Below, in pieces: positions 52,586 through 61,675 of a stretch of DNA of 64,000 nucleotides. The position numbers and the translations under genes were made by a program. Below the pieces are notes generated by a model. It searched no databases. It saw only the letters and a program-made list of their open reading frames with translations, and was not told where the DNA came from. Source of the DNA: Fontibacterium temperatum (GTDB taxonomy: Bacteria > Pseudomonadota > Alphaproteobacteria > Pelagibacterales > Pelagibacteraceae); the NCBI GenBank assembly GCA_964203055.1, contig CAXNKS010000002.1:124001-188000 (forward strand). Reading direction: 5' to 3'. The first letter of the stretch is position 1; every line of letters begins with the position of its first letter.

Positions 52586-54049
52586 ATGACCGATCTTACA
52601 AAATTAACATTAGTTGAAAGCATAAAGCATGTTAAAGAAAAAAAATGCAGCGCTTCAGAATTAGTCAGCGCTTATGTTAAGAGAATAGAAAAGTCAGATA
52701 AATTAAACTGCTTTAATACTAAAGATTTAGAAAATGCTGTTAGCAAAGCTAAAAAAATAGACGCTAATAAAAAATTAGATAAAGCTTTAGTTGGAGCTCC
52801 TATTGCCGTTAAGGATTTATTTTGCACAAAAGGTATAAAAACAACAGCATCTAGTAAAATTTTATCAAATTTTATTCCAACTTATGAATCTACTGTTACA
52901 GAAAAACTTTGGAATGAAGATGCAATTTTAATTGGTAAATTAAACTCAGATGAATTTGCAATGGGCTCATCAAATGAGACTAGTAGTTTTGGAAATGTTT
53001 TAAATCCATATCGTTTAAATAATGAAAATCTTGTTCCAGGAGGATCTTCAGGAGGATGCGCTAGTGCAGTTGCCGCAGATTTAACAATAGCTACCGTTGG
53101 AACAGATACTGGTGGAAGTATTCGTCAACCGGCTGCATTTACAGGCATTGTCGGTTTAAAGCCTACTTATGGTCGTTGTTCTAGATGGGGGGTAGTTGCG
53201 TTTGCATCTTCTTTAGATCAAGCAGGGCCGATGACAAAAGATGTGCGAGATGCTGCGTTAATGCTCGATGTTATTTCTGGTTATGATGAAAAAGATTCAA
53301 CATCAGCAAACAAGCCTAAGAGTTCATTTTTAAATTCAATTAAAAATAATGTTAAAGGTTTAAAGGTTGGAGTTCCTAAAGAATATCACGTTGATAATAT
53401 GCCAAAGGAAGTTGATGATTTATGGCAAGAAGGAATAAAAATTTTAAAAGATAATGGCGCAGTTATTAAAGATATTTCATTACCACATACAAAATATGCT
53501 CTTCCGACTTATTATATTATTGCTCCAGCTGAAGCCTCATCAAATTTAGCAAGATATGATGGTGTTAGATACGGCCTTAGAGCAGAAGGAAAAGATTTAA
53601 CTGAGATGTACGAAAATACCAGATCAAAAGGTTTTGGCACTGAAGTTAAAAGAAGAATTATGATTGGAACTTATGTTTTGTCATCGGGTTATTATGATGC
53701 TTATTATTTAAAAGCTCAAAAGGTTAGAAATTTAATTAAAATGGATTTTGATAACGCTTTTAAAGATGTTGATGTTATTTTAACTCCAACAACACCAACT
53801 CCCGCTTTTAAGTTTGGAGAAAATACAGACGATCCGATCGCTATGTATTTAAATGATATATTTACAGTAACTGCAAACTTAGCTGGTCTTCCAGCAATAT
53901 CGTTGCCAATAAAATATAATAAAGACGGACTACCATTAGCATTGCAATTATTTGGAAAATCTTTTGATGAACAAACATTGTTAAACACTGCTTATTCAAT
54001 AGAGCAGCAGGTTAATTTTAAATCACAAGTAAAAGATTGGTGGATGTAA
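52586..54049 (+). CDS. gatA: Asp-tRNA(Asn)/Glu-tRNA(Gln) amidotransferase subunit A
   Basis: GatA is the amidase subunit that releases ammonia from glutamine. The 487-residue product has the amidase-signature Ser-cisSer-Lys triad: Lys in GAPIAVKDLF, Ser in PGGSSGGCASAVAA, and the nucleophile in GTDTGGSIRQPA. Its TAA overlaps the gatB ATG by one base. Confidence 0.97.
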   Translation: MTDLTKLTLVESIKHVKEKKCSASELVSAYVKRIEKSDKLNCFNTKDLENAVSKAKKIDANKKLDKALVGAPIAVKDLFCTKGIKTTASSKILSNFIPTYESTVTEKLWNEDAILIGKLNSDEFAMGSSNETSSFGNVLNPYRLNNENLVPGGSSGGCASAVAADLTIATVGTDTGGSIRQPAAFTGIVGLKPTYGRCSRWGVVAFASSLDQAGPMTKDVRDAALMLDVISGYDEKDSTSANKPKSSFLNSIKNNVKGLKVGVPKEYHVDNMPKEVDDLWQEGIKILKDNGAVIKDISLPHTKYALPTYYIIAPAEASSNLARYDGVRYGLRAEGKDLTEMYENTRSKGFGTEVKRRIMIGTYVLSSGYYDAYYLKAQKVRNLIKMDFDNAFKDVDVILTPTTPTPAFKFGENTDDPIAMYLNDIFTVTANLAGLPAISLPIKYNKDGLPLALQLFGKSFDEQTLLNTAYSIEQQVNFKSQVKDWWM

Positions 54050-55515
54050 TGAGCGATAAAGAATTTAATTATTATATTTCTGGTGAAACAGGAAAATGGG
54101 AAGTTGTAATTGGACTTGAAGTGCACGCACAAGTAAGTTCAAACGCTAAATTATTTTCATCTTCTGCAACTCAATTTGGATCAGAGCCAAATTCACAAGT
54201 AAGTTTAATTGATGCGGCAATGCCAGGAATGTTACCTGTGATTAATGAATTTTGTGTTGAACAGGCGGTTAAGACAGGACTTGGATTGAAAGCTAAGATT
54301 AATTTACTTTCAGTTTTCGATAGAAAAAATTATTTTTACGCTGATTTACCACAAGGTTATCAAATTTCACAATTCAAACATCCAATCGTTGGTGAAGGAG
54401 AAGTAATTCTTGATATGCCTTATGGAACAAAGAAAATTGGAATTGAAAGACTTCATCTTGAGCAGGATGCTGGAAAAAGTTTACACGATCAAGATCCAAC
54501 AAAAACTTTTATTGATTTAAATAGATCAGGCGTTGCATTAATGGAAATTGTAAGTAAGCCAGACTTAAGATCACCAGAAGAAGTTGCTGAATATATTAAA
54601 AAATTAAGATCTATTATGCGTTATTTAGGAACTTGTGATGGAAATATGGAAGAAGGGTCATTAAGAGCAGACGTTAACGTATCTGTTAGAAAAGTAGGCA
54701 GTAAAGATTTTGGAACACGCTGTGAAATTAAAAACGTTAATTCAATAAAATTTATGCAACAAGCCATTCAATACGAAGCAAAAAGACAAATTGAATTACT
54801 AGAAGAAGGTAAAAAAATTGACCAAGAAACAAGATTATTTGACACTAAAAAAAACGAAACTCGTCAGATGCGTAGTAAAGAAGATGCTCATGACTATAGA
54901 TATTTTCCAGATCCAGATCTTCCTCCTTTAAAATTTGATCAATCTTTTGTAGATGGAATTAAACAAAAATTACCAGAATTACCCGATGATAAAAAAGAGC
55001 GTTTAATTAAAGATTATAAACTTTCAAGTTATGAGGCTGGAGTTTTAATATCAGATAAAGACACTTCAGATTATTTTGAAGATATTGCAAAAAATTCTGA
55101 TGTAAAACTTGCAATTAATTGGGTGATTGGTGATTTGTTTGCAGCTTTAAATAAAATTGGAAAATCTATCAAAGATTCACCAATTTCATCTAAAAATTTA
55201 ACAAAATTAATAGATCTAATAAAAAATAATACGATCTCAGGAAGAATTGCAAAAGAAGTTTTTGAATTAATGATTAATGACAATAGAGATCCAAAAGTTA
55301 TTGTTGAAGAAAAGGGGCTTATTCAAGAAAGCAATGTTGGTGAGTTAGAAAAGATTATTGAAAAAGTGTTAAAAGAGAATGGAGATAAAGTTGCAGAATA
55401 TAAATCTGGCAAAGATAAATTATTTGGTTTCTTTGTAGGTTCTGTAATTAAAGAATCTAAAGGTAAGGCTAATCCTGCTTTAGTTAATGATATTTTAAAG
55501 AAAAAACTTTCATAA
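54049..55515 (+). CDS. gatB: Asp-tRNA(Asn)/Glu-tRNA(Gln) amidotransferase subunit B
   Basis: GatB binds the mischarged tRNA and phosphorylates its amino acid. I choose ATG 54049 (488 residues, MSDKEFNYYISGETGKW) over a GTG at 54037 inside gatA. The catalytic domain has VIGLEVHAQVSSNAKLFS, NRSGVALMEIVSKPD and GTRCEIKNVNS, followed by helical and YqeY-like tail domains. The GatCAB set implies an indirect route to Gln-tRNA and/or Asn-tRNA. Confidence 0.96.
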   Translation: MSDKEFNYYISGETGKWEVVIGLEVHAQVSSNAKLFSSSATQFGSEPNSQVSLIDAAMPGMLPVINEFCVEQAVKTGLGLKAKINLLSVFDRKNYFYADLPQGYQISQFKHPIVGEGEVILDMPYGTKKIGIERLHLEQDAGKSLHDQDPTKTFIDLNRSGVALMEIVSKPDLRSPEEVAEYIKKLRSIMRYLGTCDGNMEEGSLRADVNVSVRKVGSKDFGTRCEIKNVNSIKFMQQAIQYEAKRQIELLEEGKKIDQETRLFDTKKNETRQMRSKEDAHDYRYFPDPDLPPLKFDQSFVDGIKQKLPELPDDKKERLIKDYKLSSYEAGVLISDKDTSDYFEDIAKNSDVKLAINWVIGDLFAALNKIGKSIKDSPISSKNLTKLIDLIKNNTISGRIAKEVFELMINDNRDPKVIVEEKGLIQESNVGELEKIIEKVLKENGDKVAEYKSGKDKLFGFFVGSVIKESKGKANPALVNDILKKKLS

Positions 55516-55516
55516 A

Positions 55517-56176
55517 GTGTTTAAGTCGATTGAAAATTCCACTGAATTGCAGCAATACCTTTTCAAAACGGGTATCAATGAACATCCCTTGCAAAGAGAA
55601 CTTAGAGAATACACAGAAAAAAATCTAGGCAATGCCGCAACAATGCAAATTAGTCCAGATCAAGGAGCCTTACTTCAGTTTATTATTAAAAGTTCAAATA
55701 TTCAGAACTGTTTAGAAATTGGAACCTTTACAGGTTATAGCGCATTAACCATGGCTTTAGCTCTTCCTGAGAATGGAACTATTGTTAGTTTAGATATTGA
55801 TAAAATTAATACTGATATTGCAAAAAAATATTGGATCAAACATAGCGTTGGCAAAAAAATTGATTTTATTTTAGCTCCAGCATTAGAGACTATGGAAGAG
55901 TTTATTAATCAAGATAAGATTTTTGATTTAATTTTCATCGATGCCGATAAGAAGAATTATCTAAATTATTTTTTAAAATCACTAGAGCTTCTAGAAAAAG
56001 ATGGAATTATTATTGTTGATAATACACTTTGGAAAGGAAAAGTTGCAGACGAGAATATTAGAGATGATCAAACAAATTCTATTAGAGAATTTAATAGATT
56101 TGTTAAGGACTTTAAGGGAACTGAGAGTATGATATTATCTATAGCAGACGGCATGACCATTTGTAGAAAGTTATAA
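55517..56176 (+). CDS. SAM-dependent O-methyltransferase (COG4122 / caffeoyl-CoA type)
   Basis: This 219-residue class I methyltransferase has motif I LEIGTFTGYSALTMALALP and FIDADKKNYLNYF, as in catechol/caffeoyl-CoA O-methyltransferases. The substrate is unknown. The start is GTG 55517, one base after gatB, and no better start is seen. It precedes trhO by one base, so it is probably co-transcribed with gatCAB. Confidence 0.88.
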   Translation: MFKSIENSTELQQYLFKTGINEHPLQRELREYTEKNLGNAATMQISPDQGALLQFIIKSSNIQNCLEIGTFTGYSALTMALALPENGTIVSLDIDKINTDIAKKYWIKHSVGKKIDFILAPALETMEEFINQDKIFDLIFIDADKKNYLNYFLKSLELLEKDGIIIVDNTLWKGKVADENIRDDQTNSIREFNRFVKDFKGTESMILSIADGMTICRKL

Positions 56177-56177
56177 A

Positions 56178-57089
56178 ATGTTAAGATTAATTAGTTTTTA
56201 TAAATTTGTTAAAATTAAAAACCCCATAGATAATAAACTAACTTTTAAAAAATTTCTTATTGATAACAAATTAAAAGGTAGCATTATTTTTTCTTTAGAA
56301 GGAATTAATGGCAGCGTTTCAGGAAAAAAATCTAATATTGATTTATTAATTAAGTTTTTAAAAGAAAGATTTTTATTTAAAGAATTTGATACTATTAATG
56401 AATGTGATGTTGATTTTATTCCGTTTCAAAAGAGCAAAGATTAAAATTAAAAATGAAGTAGTTCCATTAAACGAACTGTTTAATGACGATAAATATAAAT
56501 TTCAAAACAGAATTGAACCTGCAGATTGGAATAAATTAATTTTATCAAATGATGTCACTGTTGTTGATGTTAGAAAATCGTTTGAAAGTGAGCTCGGTAC
56601 ATTTGAAAAGGCAATAAATCCTAAAATTAATGATTTTAGAAAATTTCCACAATATTTTGAAAAACTCTCATGATGACAAAGACAGAAAAATAGCAATGTT
56701 TTGTACAGGGGGAATTCGTTGTGAAAAAGCTGCAAGCTATTTATTTAAAAGAGGATTTAAAAATGTTTATCAACTAAAAGGTGGAATTTTAAATTATCTA
56801 AATAATGTTCCTGAAAAAGAATCTTTATGGAATGGTGAATGTTTCGTATTTGATGAAAGAGTTACTGTTGTGACTAATTCAAAACAAGGAAATTACTTAA
56901 TTTGCGCAGGCTGTAGAACTCCTATGAAAAAGAGTGATCATTAACTCACCAAAATATGAAAAAGACGTAAGCTGTCCAAATTGTTTTGATAAATTAACAG
57001 ATAAACAAAAAATTGGATTTAGAATGAGAGCTTCACAAAAATTAAGTGGCAAATTAAAATCAAATTTATTACAAAGAACATCTGCATGA
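56178..57089 (+). pseudogene. trhO: TrhO-type rhodanese (UPF0176), frame broken by three +1 bases
   Basis: TrhO hydroxylates uridine 34 of certain tRNAs. The sequence is complete only when read through three single-base insertions: near 56439 (QKSK into IKIKNEVVPLN), near 56668-56675 (FEK into DDKDRKIAMFCTGG) and at 56941/56942 (KKSDH into NSPKYEKDVSCPNC). Joined, it gives 302 residues, normal for the family. It includes the rhodanese active site CTGGIRC, the later zinc-like CAGC and CPNC pairs, and a stop at 57087-57089 overlapping the next ATG. Either a decayed gene or, more likely, a gene hit by sequence errors. Confidence 0.85.
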
Positions 57090-57567
57090 GCAAACAAGTT
57101 CCAAATGTTAAATTTGTAATTCGTCCTGAAAAAGAATTTATTACAATAACTTCAGATGATATTTTTAAAGATAAAAATATAGTTTTATTTGCTCTTCCTG
57201 GAGCTTTCACACCAACCTGTAATGATTATCATCTACCTGGTTATGAATTAAATTATGATGAATTAAAAAAATTAGGCATTGATGAAGTTTATTGTTTAAG
57301 TGCTAATGATCCATTTGTAATGAAAGCTTGGGCTAAGAATTTAGATCTTAAAAAAGTTAAAATGTTACCAGATGCTAATATGGAATTTACTAAAGCTATG
57401 GAAATGGTGATCTGATAGATCAGCTGCTGGTATGGGCCAGCGTTCAAAAAGATATTCAATTTATGTTAAAAATAAAATAATTGAAAAAATGTTTGTTGAT
57501 GCAGATGGTAAATTTGATGTAAGCGATTCAAATACCATGATTAGTTTTTTAAAGTCACATAAAGTAA
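57086..57567 (+). pseudogene. Peroxiredoxin (Prx5/AHP-type), frame broken by one or two +1 bases
   Basis: Peroxiredoxins reduce hydrogen peroxide and organic peroxides. The active-site motif PGAFTPTCNDYHLPGY (peroxidatic Cys45) is intact, and a second Cys74 lies in VYCLSANDP. The frame stops at 57413-57415, but removal of one base there restores MVIDRSAAGMGQRSKRYS and the rest of the fold. A second +1 near 57561-57564 would end it at TAA 57565-57567 just before the next ATG, giving 159 residues, the usual length. Without the second correction the frame ends at 57623. Confidence 0.85.
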
Positions 57568-57864
57568 ATGAAAAAGGGTCTTCGACCTATCACACGAACT
57601 GCAAATCCAGAACCACCAGATAAAAATTCTATTACTTGGATTATTTGGGCTGCTTGGGCTGACCGAATTACTTTTGAAGATATCAAAGAAAAAACAGGAA
57701 GATCAGAGTCTGAAGTTATTAAAATAATGAGAAAGAACTTAAGTGAAAGTTCATTTAAATTATGGAGAAAAAGAACCCATAATCAAAGTATTAAACATAG
57801 AAAAAAATTTGAGAACTCCAGAAAACAACTAAATCAAAGAATTTACTTTTCTGATGACGACTAA
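57568..57864 (+). CDS. TIGR03643/DUF2805-family protein, function unknown
   Basis: This 98-residue basic protein has the family pattern SITWIIWAAWADRITFEDIKEKTG, IKIMRKNL and SSFKLWRKR, with a helix-turn-helix-like middle and a Lys/Arg-rich tail. No function is established for the family; the spacing of helices and conserved Trp/Arg suggest nucleic-acid contact, which is inference. It follows the peroxiredoxin directly and precedes typA by 54 bases. Confidence 0.82.
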   Translation: MKKGLRPITRTANPEPPDKNSITWIIWAAWADRITFEDIKEKTGRSESEVIKIMRKNLSESSFKLWRKRTHNQSIKHRKKFENSRKQLNQRIYFSDDD

Positions 57865-57918
57865 AATATCTACATTTTAGTTGAATAAATACAATTCTAG
57901 TTTAGATAGACACTCTTC

Positions 57919-59740
57919 ATGGCAACAGATATTAAAAAAATTCGTAACATTGCAATTATTGCACACGTCGATCACGGTAAAACTACACTTCTCAGATAAA
58001 CTATTAAGAGACTCTGGAACATTAAAAGCATCCGAGATGGCGGAAGAACGAATAATGGATTCTAATGAAATTGAAAAAGAAAGAGGCATTACTATTCTTG
58101 CAAAAAATACTTCTCTAACTTGGAATGGCTATCAAATAAATATTATTGATACACCTGGTCACGCTGACTTTGGTGGTGAAGTAGAGAGAGGTCTTTCTAT
58201 GGTAGATTCTGTTCTGCTTCTTGTTGATGCAGTAGATGGACCAATGCCACAAACAAGATTTGTAACATCAAAAGCTTTAAAACTTGGACTTCGTCCAATT
58301 GTAGTAATTAATAAAGTAGACAGAGATGGAGCAAGACCTGATTGGGCATTAGATCAAACTTTCGATTTGTTTGATAAATTAGGCGCAACTTCTGAACAAT
58401 TAGATTTTCCAATTGTTTATACATCAGCAATTCAAGGCTGGGCAGCAAAAGAGCCAAAAAAAGCTGATCATAATATGAGCGTCTTATTTCAATGTATTGT
58501 TGATAACGTTCCGCATCCAAAGGTGGATCTTGATGGACCTTTCAGAATGCAAGTGAGCTCTCTTGATTATTCAAGTTATGTTGGCGTTATTGGAATTGGC
58601 AGGATTCAAAGAGGAACTGTTAAAATAAATGATAACGTTTCAATTATTAATAAAGAAGGAAAAATTAAAAACGGAAAAATTTTACAAATTTTAGGATTTT
58701 TAGGTTTAGCAAGAATTGAAAAACAAGAAGCATCAGCTGGAGAAATTATTATGTTTTCTGGAATTGATGGTGTTAAAATTTCTGATACAGTTTGTGATCC
58801 AAAACAAGTTGAAGCGCTCCCACCACTTATCGTTGATGAGCCAACAATTAGCATGACTTTTCAAGTCAACACATCTCCATTTGCTGGCAAAGAGGGAAAA
58901 TATGTTACAACAAGAAATATTAAAGACAGATTAGACAAAGAACTTATTCATAACGTTGCGCTTCGAGTTACAGAAACTGAAAGCCCAGATAAATATAGGG
59001 TCTCAGGAAGAGGTGAACTACATTTATCAATTTTAATCGAAAATATGAGAAGAGAAGGTTATGAACTTGCAATTTCTAGACCTGAAGTAATTATTAAAAA
59101 AGTAGACGGTCAAGACCAAGAACCTTTTGAAGCTTTAACCATTGATATTGAAGAGCAAAATCAAGGAAAAATTATGGAAAAACTTGGCGAGAGAAAAGGG
59201 GATTTAAAAAATATGGTCTCTGATAGCAGAGGCAGAGTTCGATTAGATTATATTATTCCAACAAGAGGTTTAATTGGTTTTCGTTCAGATTTTTTATCAA
59301 CTACTTCAGGAACTGGTTTGATGTATCATTCCTTCGATCATTATGGTCCTAAAATTAACCAATCGTTAGGTGAAAGAAATAATGGTGTTCTAATTTCAAA
59401 AGACCAAGGAAAAGCAGTTACTTATGGAATATTTCATCTTCAAGAGCGTGGACGTTTCTTCATATCCCACGGTGATGAGATTTATGCAGGACAAGTTATT
59501 GGAATACATAATAGAGACAACGATTTAATAGTTAATCCACTAATTGGAAAAAAAGTATCCAACGTAAGATCAGTTACTGCTGACGAAGCTTTAGTTATTG
59601 TTCCTCCAATTAGAACAACTTTAGAATATTCACTTCAATTTATTAACGATGATGAACTTGTTGAGGTTACACCAAAGTCTATTCGTATAAGAAAAAGATT
59701 CTTACTTGAACACGAGCGCAAAAGAGCCCAAAAGTCATAA
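57919..59740 (+). CDS. typA: Translational GTPase TypA/BipA, frame shifted by a +1 base near 57994
   Basis: TypA is a ribosome-binding GTPase involved in 50S assembly and stress adaptation. The true start is ATG 57919 (MATDIKKIRNIAIIAHVDHG), carrying the P-loop HVDHGKTT. An extra A at 57994 then shifts the frame; without it LLDKLLRDSGT follows and the gene runs to 59740 with 606 residues, the normal length. The longest open frame begins instead at 57881 and lacks the P-loop in frame. Later motifs DTPGHADFGGEVER, NKVDRDGA and the C-terminal domain are intact. Confidence 0.92.
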
Positions 59741-59746
59741 TAAATA

Positions 59747-60448
59747 ATGGTTTCGGTTATTAAGTATAAAGATCTAGGCGGAGCTGATCATGGTTGGTTA
59801 AAGGCAAAACATCATTTTAGTTTTGCATCTTATTACAATCCTAAAAGAATGGGTTTCGGTACTATTCGAGTTATTAATGACGATATTATAAAAGCTAAAA
59901 AGGGTTTTGATCCGCATCAGCATAATGACATGGAGATAATTACTTATGTTAGATCTGGTGCAATTACTCATACAGACAATCAAAATAACAAAGGTAGAAC
60001 CGAAGCTGGTGACATTCAGGTTATGAGTGCAGGTTCAGGAGTTATTCATTCAGAATACAATTTAGAAGACAAAGAAACAAATATTTATCAAATCTGGATT
60101 GTACCAAATAAAACTGGAGTTAAACCCAGATGGGAAGCAAAACAATTTCCAAAAAATCCAGTTAAAGATAAACTTAATCTTTTAGTTTCTGGATTTGGAA
60201 AAAATTACAAAGAAGGAACATTGGGAATTTATCAAGATGCTTATGTATATGGTGGAAAAATAAATAAAGGTGATCAAATCAGTCACAACACTAAACATCA
60301 GGCTTACTTATTATGCTCTTATGGAAGTGTTACTTTAGATGAGGAAGTATTAGAAAAAGGTGATGCTGCTGAAATTTTAGATATTAAAGAATTTAAAATT
60401 AGAGCTAATGAAGATTCCGAAGTTTTAGTAATAGATGCTCCAAAATAA
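59747..60448 (+). CDS. Pirin-family protein
   Basis: Pirins are cupin-fold metalloproteins; some act as quercetinases, others as cofactors. The 233-residue product has the N-terminal cupin motif FDPHQHNDMEIITYVRSG with His residues for metal, and later GSGVIHSEYN. It starts six bases after typA. The substrate is unknown. Confidence 0.9.
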   Translation: MVSVIKYKDLGGADHGWLKAKHHFSFASYYNPKRMGFGTIRVINDDIIKAKKGFDPHQHNDMEIITYVRSGAITHTDNQNNKGRTEAGDIQVMSAGSGVIHSEYNLEDKETNIYQIWIVPNKTGVKPRWEAKQFPKNPVKDKLNLLVSGFGKNYKEGTLGIYQDAYVYGGKINKGDQISHNTKHQAYLLCSYGSVTLDEEVLEKGDAAEILDIKEFKIRANEDSEVLVIDAPK

Positions 60449-60462
60449 AAATTAGTACAATA

Positions 60463-60786
60463 TTAAGCGGCTTTAAGAAATATAACTCCAAGAATAATTA
60501 AAGATACTCCGATCCACCTTAAAAGAATTGATGGGTCATTAAAGTATAAAACTCCAATAATAAAAGTTCCAGCAGCACCAATCCCAGTCCATACAGCATA
60601 AGCTGTTCCGATAGATATTCCTTTAAGTGAAAGCCATAATAAAATGCCGCTTATGGTCATAGATAAAACTGAAATAATAGGTCCTAATACTTTATATGAT
60701 GGAATAGCTGATAGCTTTAATCCAAGCGGCCATCCAATTTCAAAAATGCCAGCAACAATGAGATAAATCCAGTGAGTTGTAGTCAT
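60463..60786 (-). CDS. Small multidrug resistance-family exporter (SugE/Gdx-like)
   Basis: The 107-residue protein has four membrane segments, the conserved Glu16 in GIFEIGWPLGLK, and GTAYAVWTGIGAAGT in the third segment. These details resemble SugE/Gdx, which export guanidinium, more than EmrE. It converges on the pirin gene with a 14-base gap. No guanidine riboswitch is evident upstream, where only about 45 bases separate it from tRNA-Ser. Confidence 0.88.
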   Translation of the reverse strand: MTTTHWIYLIVAGIFEIGWPLGLKLSAIPSYKVLGPIISVLSMTISGILLWLSLKGISIGTAYAVWTGIGAAGTFIIGVLYFNDPSILLRWIGVSLIILGVIFLKAA

Positions 60787-60805
60787 ATATCAAAGCAGGT
60801 ATATC
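60777..60805 (+). promoter_or_regulatory. Candidate promoter for tRNA-Ser
   Basis: TTGTAG at 60777-60782 and TATATC at 60800-60805 are 17 bases apart. The pair ends 26 bases before tRNA-Ser and overlaps the 5' end of the divergent exporter gene. The match is moderate. Confidence 0.35.
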
Positions 60806-60831
60806 CTTATTTATAAAAATTATCAAAATTA

Positions 60832-60925
60832 GGAGAGATGGCCGAGAGGCTGAAGGCGGCGGTTTGCTAAACCGTTATACGATTGAAAAGTCGTATCGAG
60901 GGTTCGAATCCCTCTCTCTCCGCCA
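60832..60925 (+). tRNA. tRNA-Ser (anticodon GCT)
   Basis: This class II tRNA of 94 nt has acceptor GGAGAGA/TCTCTCC, G discriminator and encoded CCA. The anticodon loop is TTGCTAA (GCT), and the long variable arm TACGATTGAAAAGTCGTA folds into a hairpin. It lies six bases before the next coding sequence. Confidence 0.96.
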
Positions 60926-60930
60926 AAAAT

Positions 60931-61675
60931 ATGAATGACAATCTTATTGTAAGCGAAATAATTTCCAAATCTTTTTCTTATATATTTAAAGATATTAAAA
61001 AAATATTTAGAGAAAGTTTTTTTACAGTTTTGCTACTTACAATAATTTTTAATGTATTATATTTTTTAGTTTTAAAAGGTATCGCAACTAAATTTACATT
61101 TTTTATAATTTTTGCTCTTATGGGGTCAGTAATTAGTACAATTGCTTATAAAGTGCATAGAGATATTTTGTTAAATCAAACTATATTTAATCCCTTATTT
61201 AAAATGTTAGACTTAACTAATATTAGATATTTATTTTATAGTACCTTAATTTCTTTTTTAGCTTTAAGTCCCGTATTTTTAAAATACTATTTAGACCGAA
61301 ATGGTATTAGCACCATATTTGGAGCTGATAGTAGGTACGTTGTCTTATTATTAATACCAACCATTTATTTAACTTTTAAATTAATTTTAATTTTGCCAAA
61401 AATATCTTTAAATAAATCAATTAGTATTTTTGCAGGAAAAGAATTTAATGAATTTTTCTGGAAAATTATTTCTAATATTTTTAATTATTACTCTAGCTTT
61501 TATTTTACCAACCTATTTAATTTTTGCAGTACAGGTCTATTTATTGCAGAATATGCAAGAGTTTTACAAATTTTTTAAACCTTTTTTTGATTTTATCTCT
61601 TTTTTTGTTTCTTATTTAAATTATGCAGCAGTTTTTGCAGCATTATCTTATTCTTATAAAGCAACTAAAAAATAA
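60931..61675 (+). CDS. Multi-spanning membrane protein of unknown function, frame shifted by +1 near 61478
   Basis: I do not recognise this protein. From ATG 60931 it has an N-terminal amphipathic segment (IVSEIISKSFSYIFKDIKK) and about four hydrophobic segments, then stops at 61576-61578. A second frame from around 61481 continues with further membrane segments (IITLAFILPTYLIFAV) to 61675. Removing one T in the run at 61478-61482 joins them into 247 residues with about six spans. The general layout recalls uncharacterised glycerophosphoryl-diester-type or DUF-like membrane proteins, but no assignment is justified. Confidence 0.72.

Noticed and set aside
56200..56229. CCCCATAG resembling a heat-shock -10 element in trhO
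   Set aside because: No acceptable CTTGAAA-like -35 lies at the right distance, and it is within a coding sequence.
57881..57996. Alternative N-terminus of typA starting MNKYNSSLD
   Set aside because: It lacks the P-loop; the correct TypA N-terminus is present in the neighbouring frame from 57919, so this is a by-product of the extra base at 57994.
5706..57996. Programmed +1 frameshifting as the main explanation of the broken frames
   Set aside because: The shift sites share no slippery codon, stop context or downstream structure that I can see; prfB-like CTT-TGA sites are absent. Kept only as a remote alternative.
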